Below, one piece after another: positions 34,708 to 43,864 of a stretch of 64,000 bases of DNA. Each line of letters opens with the position of its first letter. Position 1 is the stretch's first letter. The translations under genes were made by a program, and so were the position numbers. Location of the stretch: assembly GCA_943788865.1 (NCBI GenBank), contig CALSRX010000002.1:434001-498000 (forward strand), read 5' to 3'. Below the pieces are notes generated by a model. That model did no database searches. It saw only the letters and a program-made list of their open reading frames with translations, and was not told where the DNA came from. Origin of the DNA: an uncultured Polaribacter sp. Its GTDB lineage: Bacteria > Bacteroidota > Bacteroidia > Flavobacteriales > Flavobacteriaceae.

Positions 34708-35685
34708 TTAAAAATTTCTATATTCTCTTATCGAATTTTCTTTGTCTAAATACATCAAAACAACTTTTATTTTTTTGTGCGTTTTTAAAAATTCTTTTGT
34801 TTTTTCAAAACCCATAGCCATAAATGCTGTTGCATACGCATCTACATCGGCACAGTCTGAACTTGCAATTACAGAAGCACTTAACAAATTACTTTCTTTA
34901 GCAAATCCTGTTTTTGGATTTATTGTATGAACATATTTCTTCCCTGCTTTGGTGATTCTAAATTTTCTATAATTTCCAGAAGTCGCCATAGATTCATTCA
35001 CTAACTCAATAGCTGTTTGAAAAGATTGTGAACCATCTGTATTTGGTTTTTCGATGGCCACTTTCCAAAAATTACCTTTATTGTTTTTTCCTTTAGCTCT
35101 TATTTCGCCGCCAATTTCTACCAAATAATGTTGCACATTCTTTTTTTCTAAAAACCGACCTATTACATCTATACCAAACCCTTTTGCAATGGAGTTAAAA
35201 TCTAAATATATTTCTTGAAATTGTTTTTTTACGGTTCTGTTTTTTAATTGCACCTTCTCTAAACCAACAAACTGCATCATTTTCTGAACTTCTAAGCTGT
35301 CTAGGTCTTCTTTAGGTTGATTTGGACCAAAACCCCAGGCATTTACCAAATTACCTACGGTTGGGTCAAAATACCCATCTGTTTCTTTATAGATTCGTTT
35401 TGATTTTTGAAATACTTCAACAAACAAATCATCTACAACAATTGTAGAGTCTCCTGAATTGATTTTAGAAATATCTGAAGCTGGAATGTAAGTAGAAAGT
35501 GATTTATTCACTAAAAAAAACAAGCTATCAATTGACTTTTGATACTCAATTTTTTTATCTGTATTTAAAGTAATGTGATAAGTAGTTCCGAAAACAAATC
35601 CTTCAAAATTAATTGTTTCTGTTTTATTTTCTGTTTCACAAGAAACTAAAAAAACTGCAAAAAGCAGTAAAAATGACTTTTTCAT
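34708..35685 (-). CDS. apbE: FAD:protein FMN transferase (lipoprotein)
   Basis: A 325-residue ApbE-family flavin transferase that attaches FMN through a phosphoester bond to Thr residues of NqrB, NqrC and RnfD/G type proteins. The lipobox LFAVFLVSC places it on the outer face of the inner membrane. Family motifs: IYLDFNSIAKGFGIDVIGRF, HYLVEIGGEIRAKGKN, ATSGNYRK, HTINPKTGFAKESNLLSASV and the Mg-binding ADVDAYATAFMAMG. A complete nqr operon lies about 5 kb away on the same strand and is its evident target. Confidence 0.96.
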   Translation of the reverse strand: MKKSFLLLFAVFLVSCETENKTETINFEGFVFGTTYHITLNTDKKIEYQKSIDSLFFLVNKSLSTYIPASDISKINSGDSTIVVDDLFVEVFQKSKRIYKETDGYFDPTVGNLVNAWGFGPNQPKEDLDSLEVQKMMQFVGLEKVQLKNRTVKKQFQEIYLDFNSIAKGFGIDVIGRFLEKKNVQHYLVEIGGEIRAKGKNNKGNFWKVAIEKPNTDGSQSFQTAIELVNESMATSGNYRKFRITKAGKKYVHTINPKTGFAKESNLLSASVIASSDCADVDAYATAFMAMGFEKTKEFLKTHKKIKVVLMYLDKENSIREYRNF

Positions 35686-35781
35686 GCCTAAAAATTAAAT
35701 AAAAAACAAAGATACATTATAAAATACTCATAAAATCATCATAAAAAATTCTGAATCACTGTATAATTAGAATCTATTTTA

Positions 35782-35789
35782 TAAATTTG
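35782..35789 (+). promoter_or_regulatory. -7 promoter element of the OmpA lipoprotein gene
   Basis: TAAATTTG matches TAnnTTTG, 25 bases before the ATG at 35815, in the divergent spacer with apbE. Confidence 0.7.
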
Positions 35790-35814
35790 TTCAACAAATA
35801 ATTTTTTAAGAAAA

Positions 35815-36681
35815 ATGAAAAAAATACTACTTTCCCTAGCCGTTGTTTTTTTACTTGGTTCTTGTGTATCTAAAAAAGAATATACAGCATTAGAAGCAAC
35901 ACATCAAAAAACAAAAGACGAATTACTTGCTGTAAAAGCGAATTTGACAAAATGTTTAATAGAAACAGAAAAAAATCAAACGCTTTCTTCATCTTATAAA
36001 ACTAAGATTACAGATTTAGAAACTACTGTAACAGAATTACAGAAAGACAAGAGAAAAACTTTAGAATTTGTAGACAACTTAACTGTACTTACAAAAGGAG
36101 CTAACGATAATATCAAAGAAACGTTAATCCAATTAAGTAAGAAAGACCAATACATTAAGTATATTAGAAGAGCAATGACAAAGAAAGATTCATTAAATCT
36201 TGCCGTTGCATTTCACTTAAAGAAAGAGTTAAAAGAAGGTTTAGATGATGAAGACATTGAAATCAATGTTGAAAAAACTGTTGTTTTCATTTCTATTTCT
36301 GACAAATTATTGTTTAAAAGCGGAAGCTACAATGTAACCGAGAAAGCATACAAAGTATTAGAGAAAGTTGCAACTGTTGTAAAGGGACAACCTAATATGG
36401 ATGTAATGATTGAAGGTCATACAGATTCTAAATCTATAAAAACAGAATTCTTACAAGACAACTGGGATTTATCTGCAAAAAGAGCAACCTCTATTGCTAG
36501 AATCTTACAAAACAGATTTAAAGTTACTCCAGGTAGATTAATTGCTGCTGGTAGATCTAGTTATGTACCTTTAGCTCCTAACGATACAGAGGCTAATATG
36601 GCTAAAAACAGAAGAACAAAAATTATCATCATGCCAAGATTAGATCAATTCTTTGATTTATTAGAAGAAAAAGCTGAGTAA
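35815..36681 (+). CDS. OmpA family lipoprotein
   Basis: A 288-residue lipoprotein: lipobox VFLLGSC (Cys17), a long coiled coil at about 25-110 (KEYTALEATHQKTKDELLAV) and a C-terminal OmpA peptidoglycan-binding domain (about 160-275) with DVMIEGHTDSKSI and WDLSAKRATSIARILQNRF, where Asp and Arg bind diaminopimelate. It tethers the outer membrane to the cell wall. It has its own promoter and a strong terminator. Confidence 0.94.
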   Translation: MKKILLSLAVVFLLGSCVSKKEYTALEATHQKTKDELLAVKANLTKCLIETEKNQTLSSSYKTKITDLETTVTELQKDKRKTLEFVDNLTVLTKGANDNIKETLIQLSKKDQYIKYIRRAMTKKDSLNLAVAFHLKKELKEGLDDEDIEINVEKTVVFISISDKLLFKSGSYNVTEKAYKVLEKVATVVKGQPNMDVMIEGHTDSKSIKTEFLQDNWDLSAKRATSIARILQNRFKVTPGRLIAAGRSSYVPLAPNDTEANMAKNRRTKIIIMPRLDQFFDLLEEKAE

Positions 36682-36699
36682 TTTTTTACTATATATTTT

Positions 36700-36731
36700 A
36701 AAAAGCCCGTTTCAATGAAACGGGCTTTTTT
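36700..36731 (+). terminator. Intrinsic terminator of the OmpA lipoprotein gene
   Basis: AAAAAGCCCGTTTC pairs with GAAACGGGCTTTTT around a three-base loop, followed by T residues. Confidence 0.94.
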
Positions 36732-36793
36732 GCATTAGATGCCTTAAATAGTAAAGAAAGGACTAACTTTGCTTTACTGTTTTTTAATTGAAT

Positions 36794-37162
36794 ATGGGAT
36801 ATCATCCACTCAACTTGGTTCTTAGATTTATTCTTGAAGTTTGTGCCTTAATAGCTGTTGGGTTTTGGGGTTTAAATCAAACAGAGAATTCTCTAAAATT
36901 TGTTTTAGCTATATGTCTTCCAATTATTTTAGCTGTTATCTGGGGCGTATTCGCCGTTCCAAATGATAAAAGTCGCTCTGGAAAAGCTCCTGTTCCAACT
37001 CCAGGAATCTTAAGGTTAGCTCTAGAACTCGGAATCTTTGTTTTTGCTACTTGGTGTTTATATAATTTAGGTTATTACCAACTTTATATTGTTTTTGGTG
37101 TAGTAATAGCAATCCATTATATTTTATCTTATGATAGAATAGCTTGGTTGCTCTCAAAATAA
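36794..37162 (+). CDS. YrdB family (DUF2568) membrane protein
   Basis: A 122-residue inner-membrane protein with four hydrophobic segments (LVLRFILEVCALIAVGFWGL, FVLAICLPIILAVIWGVFAV, ILRLALELGIFVFATWCLY, YQLYIVFGVVIAIHYIL) and the family motif NDKSRSGKAPVPTPGILRLA between helices two and three. ATG 36794 is preferred over a TTG two codons upstream. Function not established. It is convergent with the next gene, two bases apart. Confidence 0.9.
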   Translation: MGYHPLNLVLRFILEVCALIAVGFWGLNQTENSLKFVLAICLPIILAVIWGVFAVPNDKSRSGKAPVPTPGILRLALELGIFVFATWCLYNLGYYQLYIVFGVVIAIHYILSYDRIAWLLSK

Positions 37163-37164
37163 AC

Positions 37165-37530
37165 CTACTCCAAAATTTTTATAAAATCTTCAAAGGCTAC
37201 ATAATACGGTTGGTCTTTAAACACAGGATTGTCTACACTTTCTGCATTGGCAATGCCAACGCCTGCAAACCAAACCTTGGCATTTTGTTTTTTGGCGTGC
37301 TCTTTAAAGGTTTCCATCCATAAGACATCGTATTCTTCTGGGTTTTGAATATTATTGGTGGTTTTTACCAATACAAAAATGGTAGGTTCGCCTTTTTTAA
37401 ACAATACAAATTGAGGGTGTTTTTTTAATTGACTATTCACTGCAACAAACTCATAACCCATTTCTTGGAGTTTTTTCCCTACAAGGTTCATTCCTAAATT
37501 ATGCAATTCTTGTGCTGTTAAAACCTGCAT
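37165..37530 (-). CDS. Conserved flavobacterial protein of unknown function
   Basis: A 121-residue soluble protein (ELHNLGMNLVGKKLQEMGYE, LKKHPQFVLFKKGEPTIFVL, VKTTNNIQNPEEYDVLWMET, NAKVWFAGVGIANAESVDNP). The alpha-beta-beta-beta-alpha order with FVLFKKGEPTIFVLVK and KVWFAGVG suggests a restriction-endonuclease-like fold, but no catalytic set can be claimed. It is two bases from the helicase gene, on the same strand. Homologues are sometimes labelled as NqrF-related; nothing in the sequence supports that. Confidence 0.7.
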   Translation of the reverse strand: MQVLTAQELHNLGMNLVGKKLQEMGYEFVAVNSQLKKHPQFVLFKKGEPTIFVLVKTTNNIQNPEEYDVLWMETFKEHAKKQNAKVWFAGVGIANAESVDNPVFKDQPYYVAFEDFIKILE

Positions 37531-37532
37531 TG

Positions 37533-38888
37533 CTATTTTTTATTTCGCTTGTTGTAATTTTTATCGCCTCGAGTTTTTGGCTTCTTGTATTTATTAGCAA
37601 TTTCTCTTCGGTAAGAACCACCTTGATTGGTTTTACTGTTTTTTTCACTTTTTTCATGAAAAGCTGGTCCAGGAACATATTCTAAACCAGACCTGTTTTT
37701 AGAACGCTCTATATCTTCTCTAGGTCTTTCATCTTCAGTTAAGATCTCTGAAATTTCAATTTCTTCTGGCAATGCTATTTTAGGAATTTGAATTCCCATT
37801 AATTCTTCAATAGCCTCTTTATTTTCTTGTTCTTTTTGAGTGGAAAACAAAATGGATTGTCCTTCTTTTTCTGCCCTACCTGTTCTACCAATTCTATGCA
37901 TATAGTTTTCTGGAAAACTAGGTGTATCAAAATTGATAACATGACTTACGCCATCAAAATCCAACCCACGAGCCATTACATCTGTAGCAACTAAGATTCT
38001 GTTTTTTCCTTCATCAAACTGACGAATAGAGCGTATTCTATAATTTTGTGTTTTGTTAGAATGAATCAGGCAAATCTCGTCTGCAAAAGATTCATCTAAA
38101 GAATTAAACAACAAATCTGCAGTTCTCTTAAAAGCAACAAAAACCAACACCTTGGTAAAGGTTTCTTTATCTTTTAAAAAATGATTTAGCAAATTAACTT
38201 TGGTAAAGAAATTAGGAACATCGTAACATTGTTGTGCTATATTATCTAGGGGTGTTCCACTAACTGCAATAGAAATTTTTTCAGGTGATTTAAAGAAATC
38301 TTGGATCAACTCGTCTACATCTTCTGTCATGGTTGCAGAAAACATAATATTTTGTCTGCGTTCTGGCAAAACATCAAATATGTTTAACAACTGAAATCGA
38401 AATCCTAAATCTAACATTACATCTACCTCATCTATGACTAACTTCTGAATAGATTTCATGTTTAATGCTTTGCTCAACGCTAAATCGTACAATCTCCCAG
38501 GAGTTGCAACCACAATATCTTGGCCTTGCATAATCTCTCTTTTCTGCACATTGATATTTGCCCCACCATAAACACCCAACACACGTAATGAAATGTACTT
38601 TGCTAATTTTTCTATCTCTTCTACCACTTGCAACACCAATTCTCTAGTAGGAACCAGCACTAAAACTCTTGGGTGTTTTTGATCTGAGAATTTTAAATCT
38701 CTTAAAATAGGCATCATATAGGCAAAGGTTTTCCCTGTACCTGTTTGCGCTATTCCTACTACATCTTTGCCCGATCTTACTACAGAAAATGCTTGTTCTT
38801 GAACTGGAGTTGGATGTATAAACCCTAAGTCTTCAATAGCATTTAAAAGCGGTGTAGATACATTTAAATCCTGAAAAGTAGTCTGCAT
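37533..38888 (-). CDS. DEAD-box ATP-dependent RNA helicase
   Basis: A 451-residue helicase remodelling RNA, likely in ribosome assembly or cold growth. Motifs in order: Q motif HPTPVQEQAF, Walker A AQTGTGKTFAYM, PTRELVLQ, TPGRLYDL, motif II in VIDEVDVMLDLGF, SATM, then ATDVMARGLDF and HRIGRTGRAEKEGQ. Motif II reads DEVD instead of DEAD, a conservative change that keeps the Mg-binding D-E. The tail after residue 400 is basic and disordered (ANKYKKPKTRGDKNYNKRNK), as in RhlE-type proteins. Normal length; probable operon with the gene downstream. Confidence 0.95.
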   Translation of the reverse strand: MQTTFQDLNVSTPLLNAIEDLGFIHPTPVQEQAFSVVRSGKDVVGIAQTGTGKTFAYMMPILRDLKFSDQKHPRVLVLVPTRELVLQVVEEIEKLAKYISLRVLGVYGGANINVQKREIMQGQDIVVATPGRLYDLALSKALNMKSIQKLVIDEVDVMLDLGFRFQLLNIFDVLPERRQNIMFSATMTEDVDELIQDFFKSPEKISIAVSGTPLDNIAQQCYDVPNFFTKVNLLNHFLKDKETFTKVLVFVAFKRTADLLFNSLDESFADEICLIHSNKTQNYRIRSIRQFDEGKNRILVATDVMARGLDFDGVSHVINFDTPSFPENYMHRIGRTGRAEKEGQSILFSTQKEQENKEAIEELMGIQIPKIALPEEIEISEILTEDERPREDIERSKNRSGLEYVPGPAFHEKSEKNSKTNQGGSYRREIANKYKKPKTRGDKNYNKRNKK

Positions 38889-38928
38889 AAAAATAAATTA
38901 TCTGGCAAAGATACCATTTCTAAAAATG

Positions 38929-39726
38929 TTAGTTCTCAAAAATTGCTTTTAAAGTGGTGGTGTATTTTTGAAAACTTCTGAGGTTGTGGTGTGTTCCGTT
39001 TTGTAGGGAAACAAATTCTCTTTTGGTGGTGGTAATTAACTTAAATAACTGCTGACTTCCTGCTATTGGTGTTGTTTTGTCTTCTGTACCGTGAAAAATG
39101 GTAATCGGACTTTTAATTTTTGAAATGATTTGATTGGAATTGAATTTAAAACTCAATAAAAATTGCGGAATTATTTTGTACTTAAAGTTTGCTGCATGAT
39201 GCAAATTATAAAATGGTGCTTCTAAAATAACATGTTTCGGATGGTATTCTGAAGCAACTTTTGTGGCAAATGTGGCACCTAAAGAGCGACCATACACAAC
39301 AATATTTTCTTCTTTGTGAAATTTACGAACGTAATCATAACTCAACAACGCATCTTCATACATTTTCTTTTCATTAAAAGCTCCAGTACTTTTTCCATAT
39401 CCACGATAATCAATAACAAAAACATCGTAATTAAATTGCGTAAAATAGGAAGTGATTTCTCCCCAACGAATTAGATTTCCTTTATTTCCATGAAAAAACA
39501 ACACAACTCCTTTCGGGTTTTCAGCTTTGATGTGCAAAGCATTAATGGTTTGATTGTCTGCTGTTTTAAGGTTTACTTCTTCAAAATCAAACGGAAATTG
39601 ATACACATATTCTTTGTCTATTGCTTCTGGCAAAAAAATAATTTTCTCTTGAAATACATGTAATAAACCCATAAGTAACAGCATTAAAGCTAGCAAAAGG
39701 AATACTGCTTTTTGTAGCTTTTTCAT
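38929..39726 (-). CDS. Alpha/beta hydrolase, membrane-anchored
   Basis: A 265-residue protein with an N-terminal anchor (residues 6-24, AVFLLLALMLLLMGLLHVF). The alpha/beta hydrolase fold shows the oxyanion segment GVVLFFHGNKGNLIRWGE, DVFVIDYRGYGKSTGAFNEK, nucleophile elbow VVYGRSLGATFATKVASEY (Ser of GRSLG), acid in TIFHGTEDKTTP and base His in LQNGTHHNLRSF. This matches YqkD/Bem46-like hydrolases; the substrate is unknown. It overlaps the truncated relative upstream by four bases. Confidence 0.92.
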   Translation of the reverse strand: MKKLQKAVFLLLALMLLLMGLLHVFQEKIIFLPEAIDKEYVYQFPFDFEEVNLKTADNQTINALHIKAENPKGVVLFFHGNKGNLIRWGEITSYFTQFNYDVFVIDYRGYGKSTGAFNEKKMYEDALLSYDYVRKFHKEENIVVYGRSLGATFATKVASEYHPKHVILEAPFYNLHHAANFKYKIIPQFLLSFKFNSNQIISKIKSPITIFHGTEDKTTPIAGSQQLFKLITTTKREFVSLQNGTHHNLRSFQKYTTTLKAIFEN

Positions 39727-40241
39727 TTTTTTGATTTTCGTTTAGATCGTATAAAATCGATACTTGTTTTTGCTCTATCAACTTTAGAAACATTTTCTTC
39801 ATTTAAAACTTCTTCTAAGGCTCTATGATAACTTTCAAAATTATGTAAGTTTTTATGACCTCCATCTATAATTGGATACAGTTTTGTTGAATTTGGTTTC
39901 ACTTTAGACAATTGTAAACTCGATTTAAATTTAATGACTTTATCGTTTGTACCATGAATAATTTTAATAGGGCAATCTACATACTTTATCCATTTATAGG
40001 TTGGCATTTGATAGCGCATTACCAATCCTAAAGGAATAAAAGGCAAATAGCGTTTTACATTTTTAGACATGCTCACATACGGACAAGCAAGAATCAACAT
40101 TTTAGGATTGTTCACAGAAGCTACTTTAGTTGCCAAACCGGTTCCTAAAGAACGTCCGTAGATAATAATTTTTTCTTCATTGATAATTTCTTTTAGTTTG
40201 TCATACATATAATTATATTGCTCATTTTCAGTGTTATGCAA
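39723..40241 (-). pseudogene. N-terminally truncated alpha/beta hydrolase paralogue
   Basis: A 172-residue frame aligned along its length with the second two thirds of the neighbouring hydrolase: KIIIYGRSLGTGLATKVASV, PIKIIHGTNDKVIKFKSSLQ, LYPIIDGGHKNLHNFESYH. The nucleophile, acid and His are present but the anchor, the oxyanion HGNKGN strand and the first 95 or so residues are absent. Its start lies two bases or less from the nqr terminator hairpin, so the 5' end was removed by a deletion that joined it to the nqr operon. A folded enzyme is unlikely. Confidence 0.75.
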
Positions 40242-40242
40242 T

Positions 40243-40274
40243 AAAAAACCGATGCATTTCTGTATCGGTTTTTT
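40243..40274 (-). terminator. Intrinsic terminator of the nqr operon
   Basis: AAAAAACCGATGCA pairs with TGTATCGGTTTTTT (one wobble) around a TTTC loop, with T-runs on both strands. It lies about 45 bases after the nqrF stop. Confidence 0.9.
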
Positions 40275-40283
40275 GTTTTATAG

Positions 40284-40303
40284 ATTCCTGCCTACGCAGG
40301 AAT
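40284..40303. repeat. Short palindromic repeat between terminator and nqrF
   Basis: ATTCCTGC and GCAGGAAT flank CTAC. The sequence GATTCCTGCCTACGCAGGAA is of a type dispersed between genes in many Flavobacteriaceae; a single copy is seen in this window. Confidence 0.6.
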
Positions 40304-40316
40304 GACAAGTAAAAAT

Positions 40317-41627
40317 CTATCCTCCAAAGTCATCAAATCTGATATTCTCATCGGCTAGTCCAAAATCTTCACCCATTTTTTGAACCGCTTGGTTCATTAA
40401 CGGTGGACCACAGAAATACAATTCTAAATCTTCAGGAGTTTCATGATGTGATAGGTAATTATCAATCACACAATTGTGAATAAAACCTAAGAATCCATCA
40501 CCCTCTGTATCATTAATATCTTTCTTTACTTTCCAGTTATCTGACTCTAAAGGATCAGACAAGGCAATGTAGAATTTGAAATTTGGAAAATCTCTTTCTA
40601 AGGCTCTAAAGTGTTCTATGTAAAACAATTCTGCTTTAGAACGTCCTCCGTACCAATAGGTAACTTTTCTACCCGTCTTTAAGGTTCTGAATAGGTGATA
40701 TAAATGCGAGCGCATTGGTGCCATTCCAGCTCCACCACCAACATATAACATTTCTGCATCAGACTCGTTGATAAAGAACTCACCATAAGGACCAGAAATA
40801 GTACACTTGTCACCTTTCTTTAGGTTAAAGATATACGAAGATGCGATTCCTGGATTTACATCCATCCATCCACCTTTTACTCTATCAAAAGGAGGTGTAG
40901 CAATACGCACGTTTAACATGATTTCTCTTCCTTCTGCAGGGTAAGAAGCCATTGAATACGCTCTTTCTACAGTTTCGGTATTTTTCATCACCAAGGGTCT
41001 TAAACCAAATTTATCCCATTCAGCCTCAAACTTATCTGGGGTATCGTGTTCTTCTGGATGTGCGGTAATATCCATGTCAGCATAGTTTATTTCACAAGCA
41101 GGAATTTCAATTTGAATATATCCACCTGCTTTGTACCCCATATCTTCTGGAATCTCAACAACAAATTCTTTAATAAAAGTAGCAACGTTGTAATTTCTTA
41201 CAACAACAGCATCCCATTTCTTAATTCCGAAGATTTCTTCTGGAATAGAAATATCCATGTCTTGTTTTACTTTTACCTGACAAGACAAACGAGCTCCGTG
41301 CTGTAATTCTTTACGTGTAAAGTGAGGAGTTTCTGTTGGTAAAGCTTCACCTCCACCAGCATTTACATGACACTCACATTGTATACAAGTTCCACCTCCA
41401 CCACAAGCAGATGGTAAAAATATTTTTTCGTTTCCTAAAGTTGATAATAAAGTTCCTCCAGAACCAACTTCAATTGTTCTCTCTCCATTGATGGTAATTT
41501 TTACTGGACCAGACGGAGATAACTTTTGTTTTACAAATAATAACAATGCAACTAATAACAAAGTTATTACTAAGAATGCAGCTACTGTAGCTGTCATTGT
41601 TCCTAATGTACTTGCCTCTAATATCAT
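40317..41627 (-). CDS. nqrF: Na+-translocating NADH:quinone reductase subunit F
   Basis: A 436-residue subunit that accepts electrons from NADH. An N-terminal helix (residues about 7-30, LGTMTATVAAFLVITLLLVA) precedes a 2Fe-2S ferredoxin domain with cysteines in SACGGGGTCIQCECHVN and RLSCQV, then an FAD domain (ERAYSMASYPAE) and an NADH domain (YVGGGAGMAPMRSHLYHLFR, ELYFCGPPLMNQAV). Normal length. Last gene of the operon nqrABCDEF; it shares one base with nqrE. Confidence 0.98.
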   Translation of the reverse strand: MILEASTLGTMTATVAAFLVITLLLVALLLFVKQKLSPSGPVKITINGERTIEVGSGGTLLSTLGNEKIFLPSACGGGGTCIQCECHVNAGGGEALPTETPHFTRKELQHGARLSCQVKVKQDMDISIPEEIFGIKKWDAVVVRNYNVATFIKEFVVEIPEDMGYKAGGYIQIEIPACEINYADMDITAHPEEHDTPDKFEAEWDKFGLRPLVMKNTETVERAYSMASYPAEGREIMLNVRIATPPFDRVKGGWMDVNPGIASSYIFNLKKGDKCTISGPYGEFFINESDAEMLYVGGGAGMAPMRSHLYHLFRTLKTGRKVTYWYGGRSKAELFYIEHFRALERDFPNFKFYIALSDPLESDNWKVKKDINDTEGDGFLGFIHNCVIDNYLSHHETPEDLELYFCGPPLMNQAVQKMGEDFGLADENIRFDDFGG

Positions 41628-42367
41628 TATTCTTGTATTTCTTTAGAGTTATTTGCTAATTCCTTTTTCTTCAATTCTTTAGCTTTTAAGTCTTCTTTAT
41701 CTTCTACTTTCTTTGAACTAACAACTTGTTCTTTTGGAGCCTCTTCATCACCACCTGTTAACATTCCTCCAAAACTCATAAATCCAATTGCCATTAAACC
41801 TGTTACAATAAATGTAATTCCTAATCCTCTTAATGGAGCAGGAATGCTAGAGTATCTGATTTTTTCACGAATAGCAGCAATTGCTAAAATTGCTAAAAAC
41901 CATCCAATCCCAGAACCGATTCCGTAATTTAATGCCAATCCTAAAGTAGCTATCTCACGAGATTGCATAAATAAAGATCCTCCTAAAATTGCACAGTTTA
42001 CTGCAATTAGTGGTAAAAAAATACCTAATGAATTGTATAAAGAAGGAGAGAATTTCTCGACAATTATTTCTACCAATTGTACCATTGTTGCAATGGTTGC
42101 AATAAATAAGATAAATGATAAGAAACTTAAATCGTACTCGGCATACTCTGGACCTAACCAAACCAATGCGCCTTCTTGTAATATGTATTGATCTAACAAC
42201 CAGTTTAAAGGAACGGTTACAGCTAATACAAAGATTACCGCAACTCCTAAACCAACAGCTGTAGATACTTTTTTAGACACTGCTAGATACGAACACATTC
42301 CTAAGAAGGTTGCAAATACCATGTTGTCTATAAAAATCGACTTGAAAAATAATTCTATATGTTCCAT
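41627..42367 (-). CDS. nqrE: Na+-translocating NADH:quinone reductase subunit E, with C-terminal extension
   Basis: A 246-residue six-helix membrane subunit with a cysteine in [18 protein letters not shown] and another in [14 protein letters not shown], which bind the intramembrane iron centre together with NqrD. The family is usually about 200 residues. Here an extra tail of about 40 residues follows the last helix ([35 protein letters not shown]). It is highly charged and probably cytoplasmic or coiled. Gap of 60 bases to nqrD, the longest in the operon. Confidence 0.96.
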   Translation of the reverse strand: MEHIELFFKSIFIDNMVFATFLGMCSYLAVSKKVSTAVGLGVAVIFVLAVTVPLNWLLDQYILQEGALVWLGPEYAEYDLSFLSFILFIATIATMVQLVEIIVEKFSPSLYNSLGIFLPLIAVNCAILGGSLFMQSREIATLGLALNYGIGSGIGWFLAILAIAAIREKIRYSSIPAPLRGLGITFIVTGLMAIGFMSFGGMLTGGDEEAPKEQVVSSKKVEDKEDLKAKELKKKELANNSKEIQE

Positions 42368-42427
42368 AATTTATATTTTTTCCTCTTTTCTCTAATTCAA
42401 AATACTATTAGAGAAACTGAAGAGGTT

Positions 42428-43072
42428 TTAATCCTCGATTAATGATACGTTTCTACTACGTTGAATCCAGATAATAATTCCAACAACAATCAATGCCATT
42501 GGTGCTAATAACATAAATCCGTTATTTTCATATCCAAAAGCATACAATCCTGTTTTTTCAATTGGATTCCCTAATACTGGAAAACCTAATAAAGTACCTG
42601 AACCTAATAACTCTCTAAAGAATCCAACTAAGATTAAGATTACTCCATAACCTAAAGCATTTCCAATCCCGTCTAAGAAAGATCTCCATGGCCCGTTTGC
42701 CAAAGCAAATGCTTCAAAACGTCCCATAATGATACAGTTGGTAATAATCAATCCAATAAAAGCTCCTAAAGTCTTACTCAATTCATATTGAAAAGCTTTT
42801 AGTACTAAATCAACAATAATTACCAATGTTGCTACAACAATTAATTGTGCAATAATTCTAATTTTTGAAGGAATGATGTTTCTCATTAAAGAAATAACAA
42901 CATTACCAACACCCATAACAAATAGTACAGAAATTGCCATTACAATAGATGCTTTTAGCTCTGCAGTAATTGCCAATGCAGAACAAATACCTAATACCTG
43001 AATTGTAATTGGGTTGTTATCCGCAAATGGATCTGTGATTAATGCTGCGTCTTTTTTTGATAAAAGTCCCAT
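42428..43072 (-). CDS. nqrD: Na+-translocating NADH:quinone reductase subunit D
   Basis: A 214-residue membrane subunit with six helices and the paired cysteines of IQVLGICSALAIT and LIITNCIIMGRFEAFA that bind the intramembrane Fe centre with NqrE. The ending GIIIWIQRSRNVSLIED is typical. Normal length. One base separates it from nqrC. Confidence 0.97.
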   Translation of the reverse strand: MGLLSKKDAALITDPFADNNPITIQVLGICSALAITAELKASIVMAISVLFVMGVGNVVISLMRNIIPSKIRIIAQLIVVATLVIIVDLVLKAFQYELSKTLGAFIGLIITNCIIMGRFEAFALANGPWRSFLDGIGNALGYGVILILVGFFRELLGSGTLLGFPVLGNPIEKTGLYAFGYENNGFMLLAPMALIVVGIIIWIQRSRNVSLIED

Positions 43073-43073
43073 A

Positions 43074-43862
43074 TTAATTTGTTTTTAAATTGTTAAAGAA
43101 TGATACATATTTTTTCAACTCTGTCTTAATCATTGCTGAAACCCCGTCACCAGTAATTGTTGCTCCGGCAATTGCATCTACTTCGTTATCTGTTTTATCT
43201 TCGTTTTTTGGATCGTTGTTCGATTTTGAAATTGTAATTCCTTTAAAATTTCCATCTTTCATCAAATGTTCTCCAATAAAATCATCCATAAAGAAACGTT
43301 GCTTGATATTTGCACCTAAGCCTGCTGTTTCTCCTTTATGATCAAAATAAGCCCCTTGAACAACCATATCAGCATCCATGGCTACATATGCCCAAACTGC
43401 ATCCCAAAGACCTTTCCCTCTAATTGGAGCGATGTAAAACGTTTTACCATCTTTCTCTCCAACAAATAAAGGCAATCTTCTTTCTTTACCTTCTTTAGCT
43501 GCTGTTTGTTGCTTTTTAATATCAATTAAATATGGTTCTTGTTTATTATTTTCAGCCATATATTCTTCACGGTTTTGTTTTTTAACAACTTTTCCGTTCT
43601 CAATAATCAAAACTAATTGATCTTTAATATATTTAGAAAACACATCTGCAACTTTGTCTTTAGAAACAAAGATTGCACTTGTCTCATCATTTTCATTTAC
43701 GCCCATTGCGTATAAAATGTTTTGCTGTTTTTCGATTCGTTTATTTTCATCAATAGTTGGTTTCAATGAAGAAGCCAAAAATGCTAATAATGACCCTACT
43801 ACCAATACCATTCCAGCTGCAAATAATACTGTATATAAATTACTATCTGTTCTCTTACTCAT
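43074..43862 (-). CDS. nqrC: Na+-translocating NADH:quinone reductase subunit C
   Basis: A 262-residue subunit with one N-terminal helix (residues about 8-30, LYTVLFAAGMVLVVGSLLAF) and a periplasmic FMN-binding domain. The flavinylation site is the Thr in DAIAGATITGDGVSAMIKTE, target of ApbE. The central KGLWDAVWAYVAMDAD and GETAGLGANIKQRFF are family-typical. Gaps of one and two bases to its neighbours. Confidence 0.97.
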   Translation of the reverse strand: MSKRTDSNLYTVLFAAGMVLVVGSLLAFLASSLKPTIDENKRIEKQQNILYAMGVNENDETSAIFVSKDKVADVFSKYIKDQLVLIIENGKVVKKQNREEYMAENNKQEPYLIDIKKQQTAAKEGKERRLPLFVGEKDGKTFYIAPIRGKGLWDAVWAYVAMDADMVVQGAYFDHKGETAGLGANIKQRFFMDDFIGEHLMKDGNFKGITISKSNNDPKNEDKTDNEVDAIAGATITGDGVSAMIKTELKKYVSFFNNLKTN

Positions 43863-43864
43863 AA

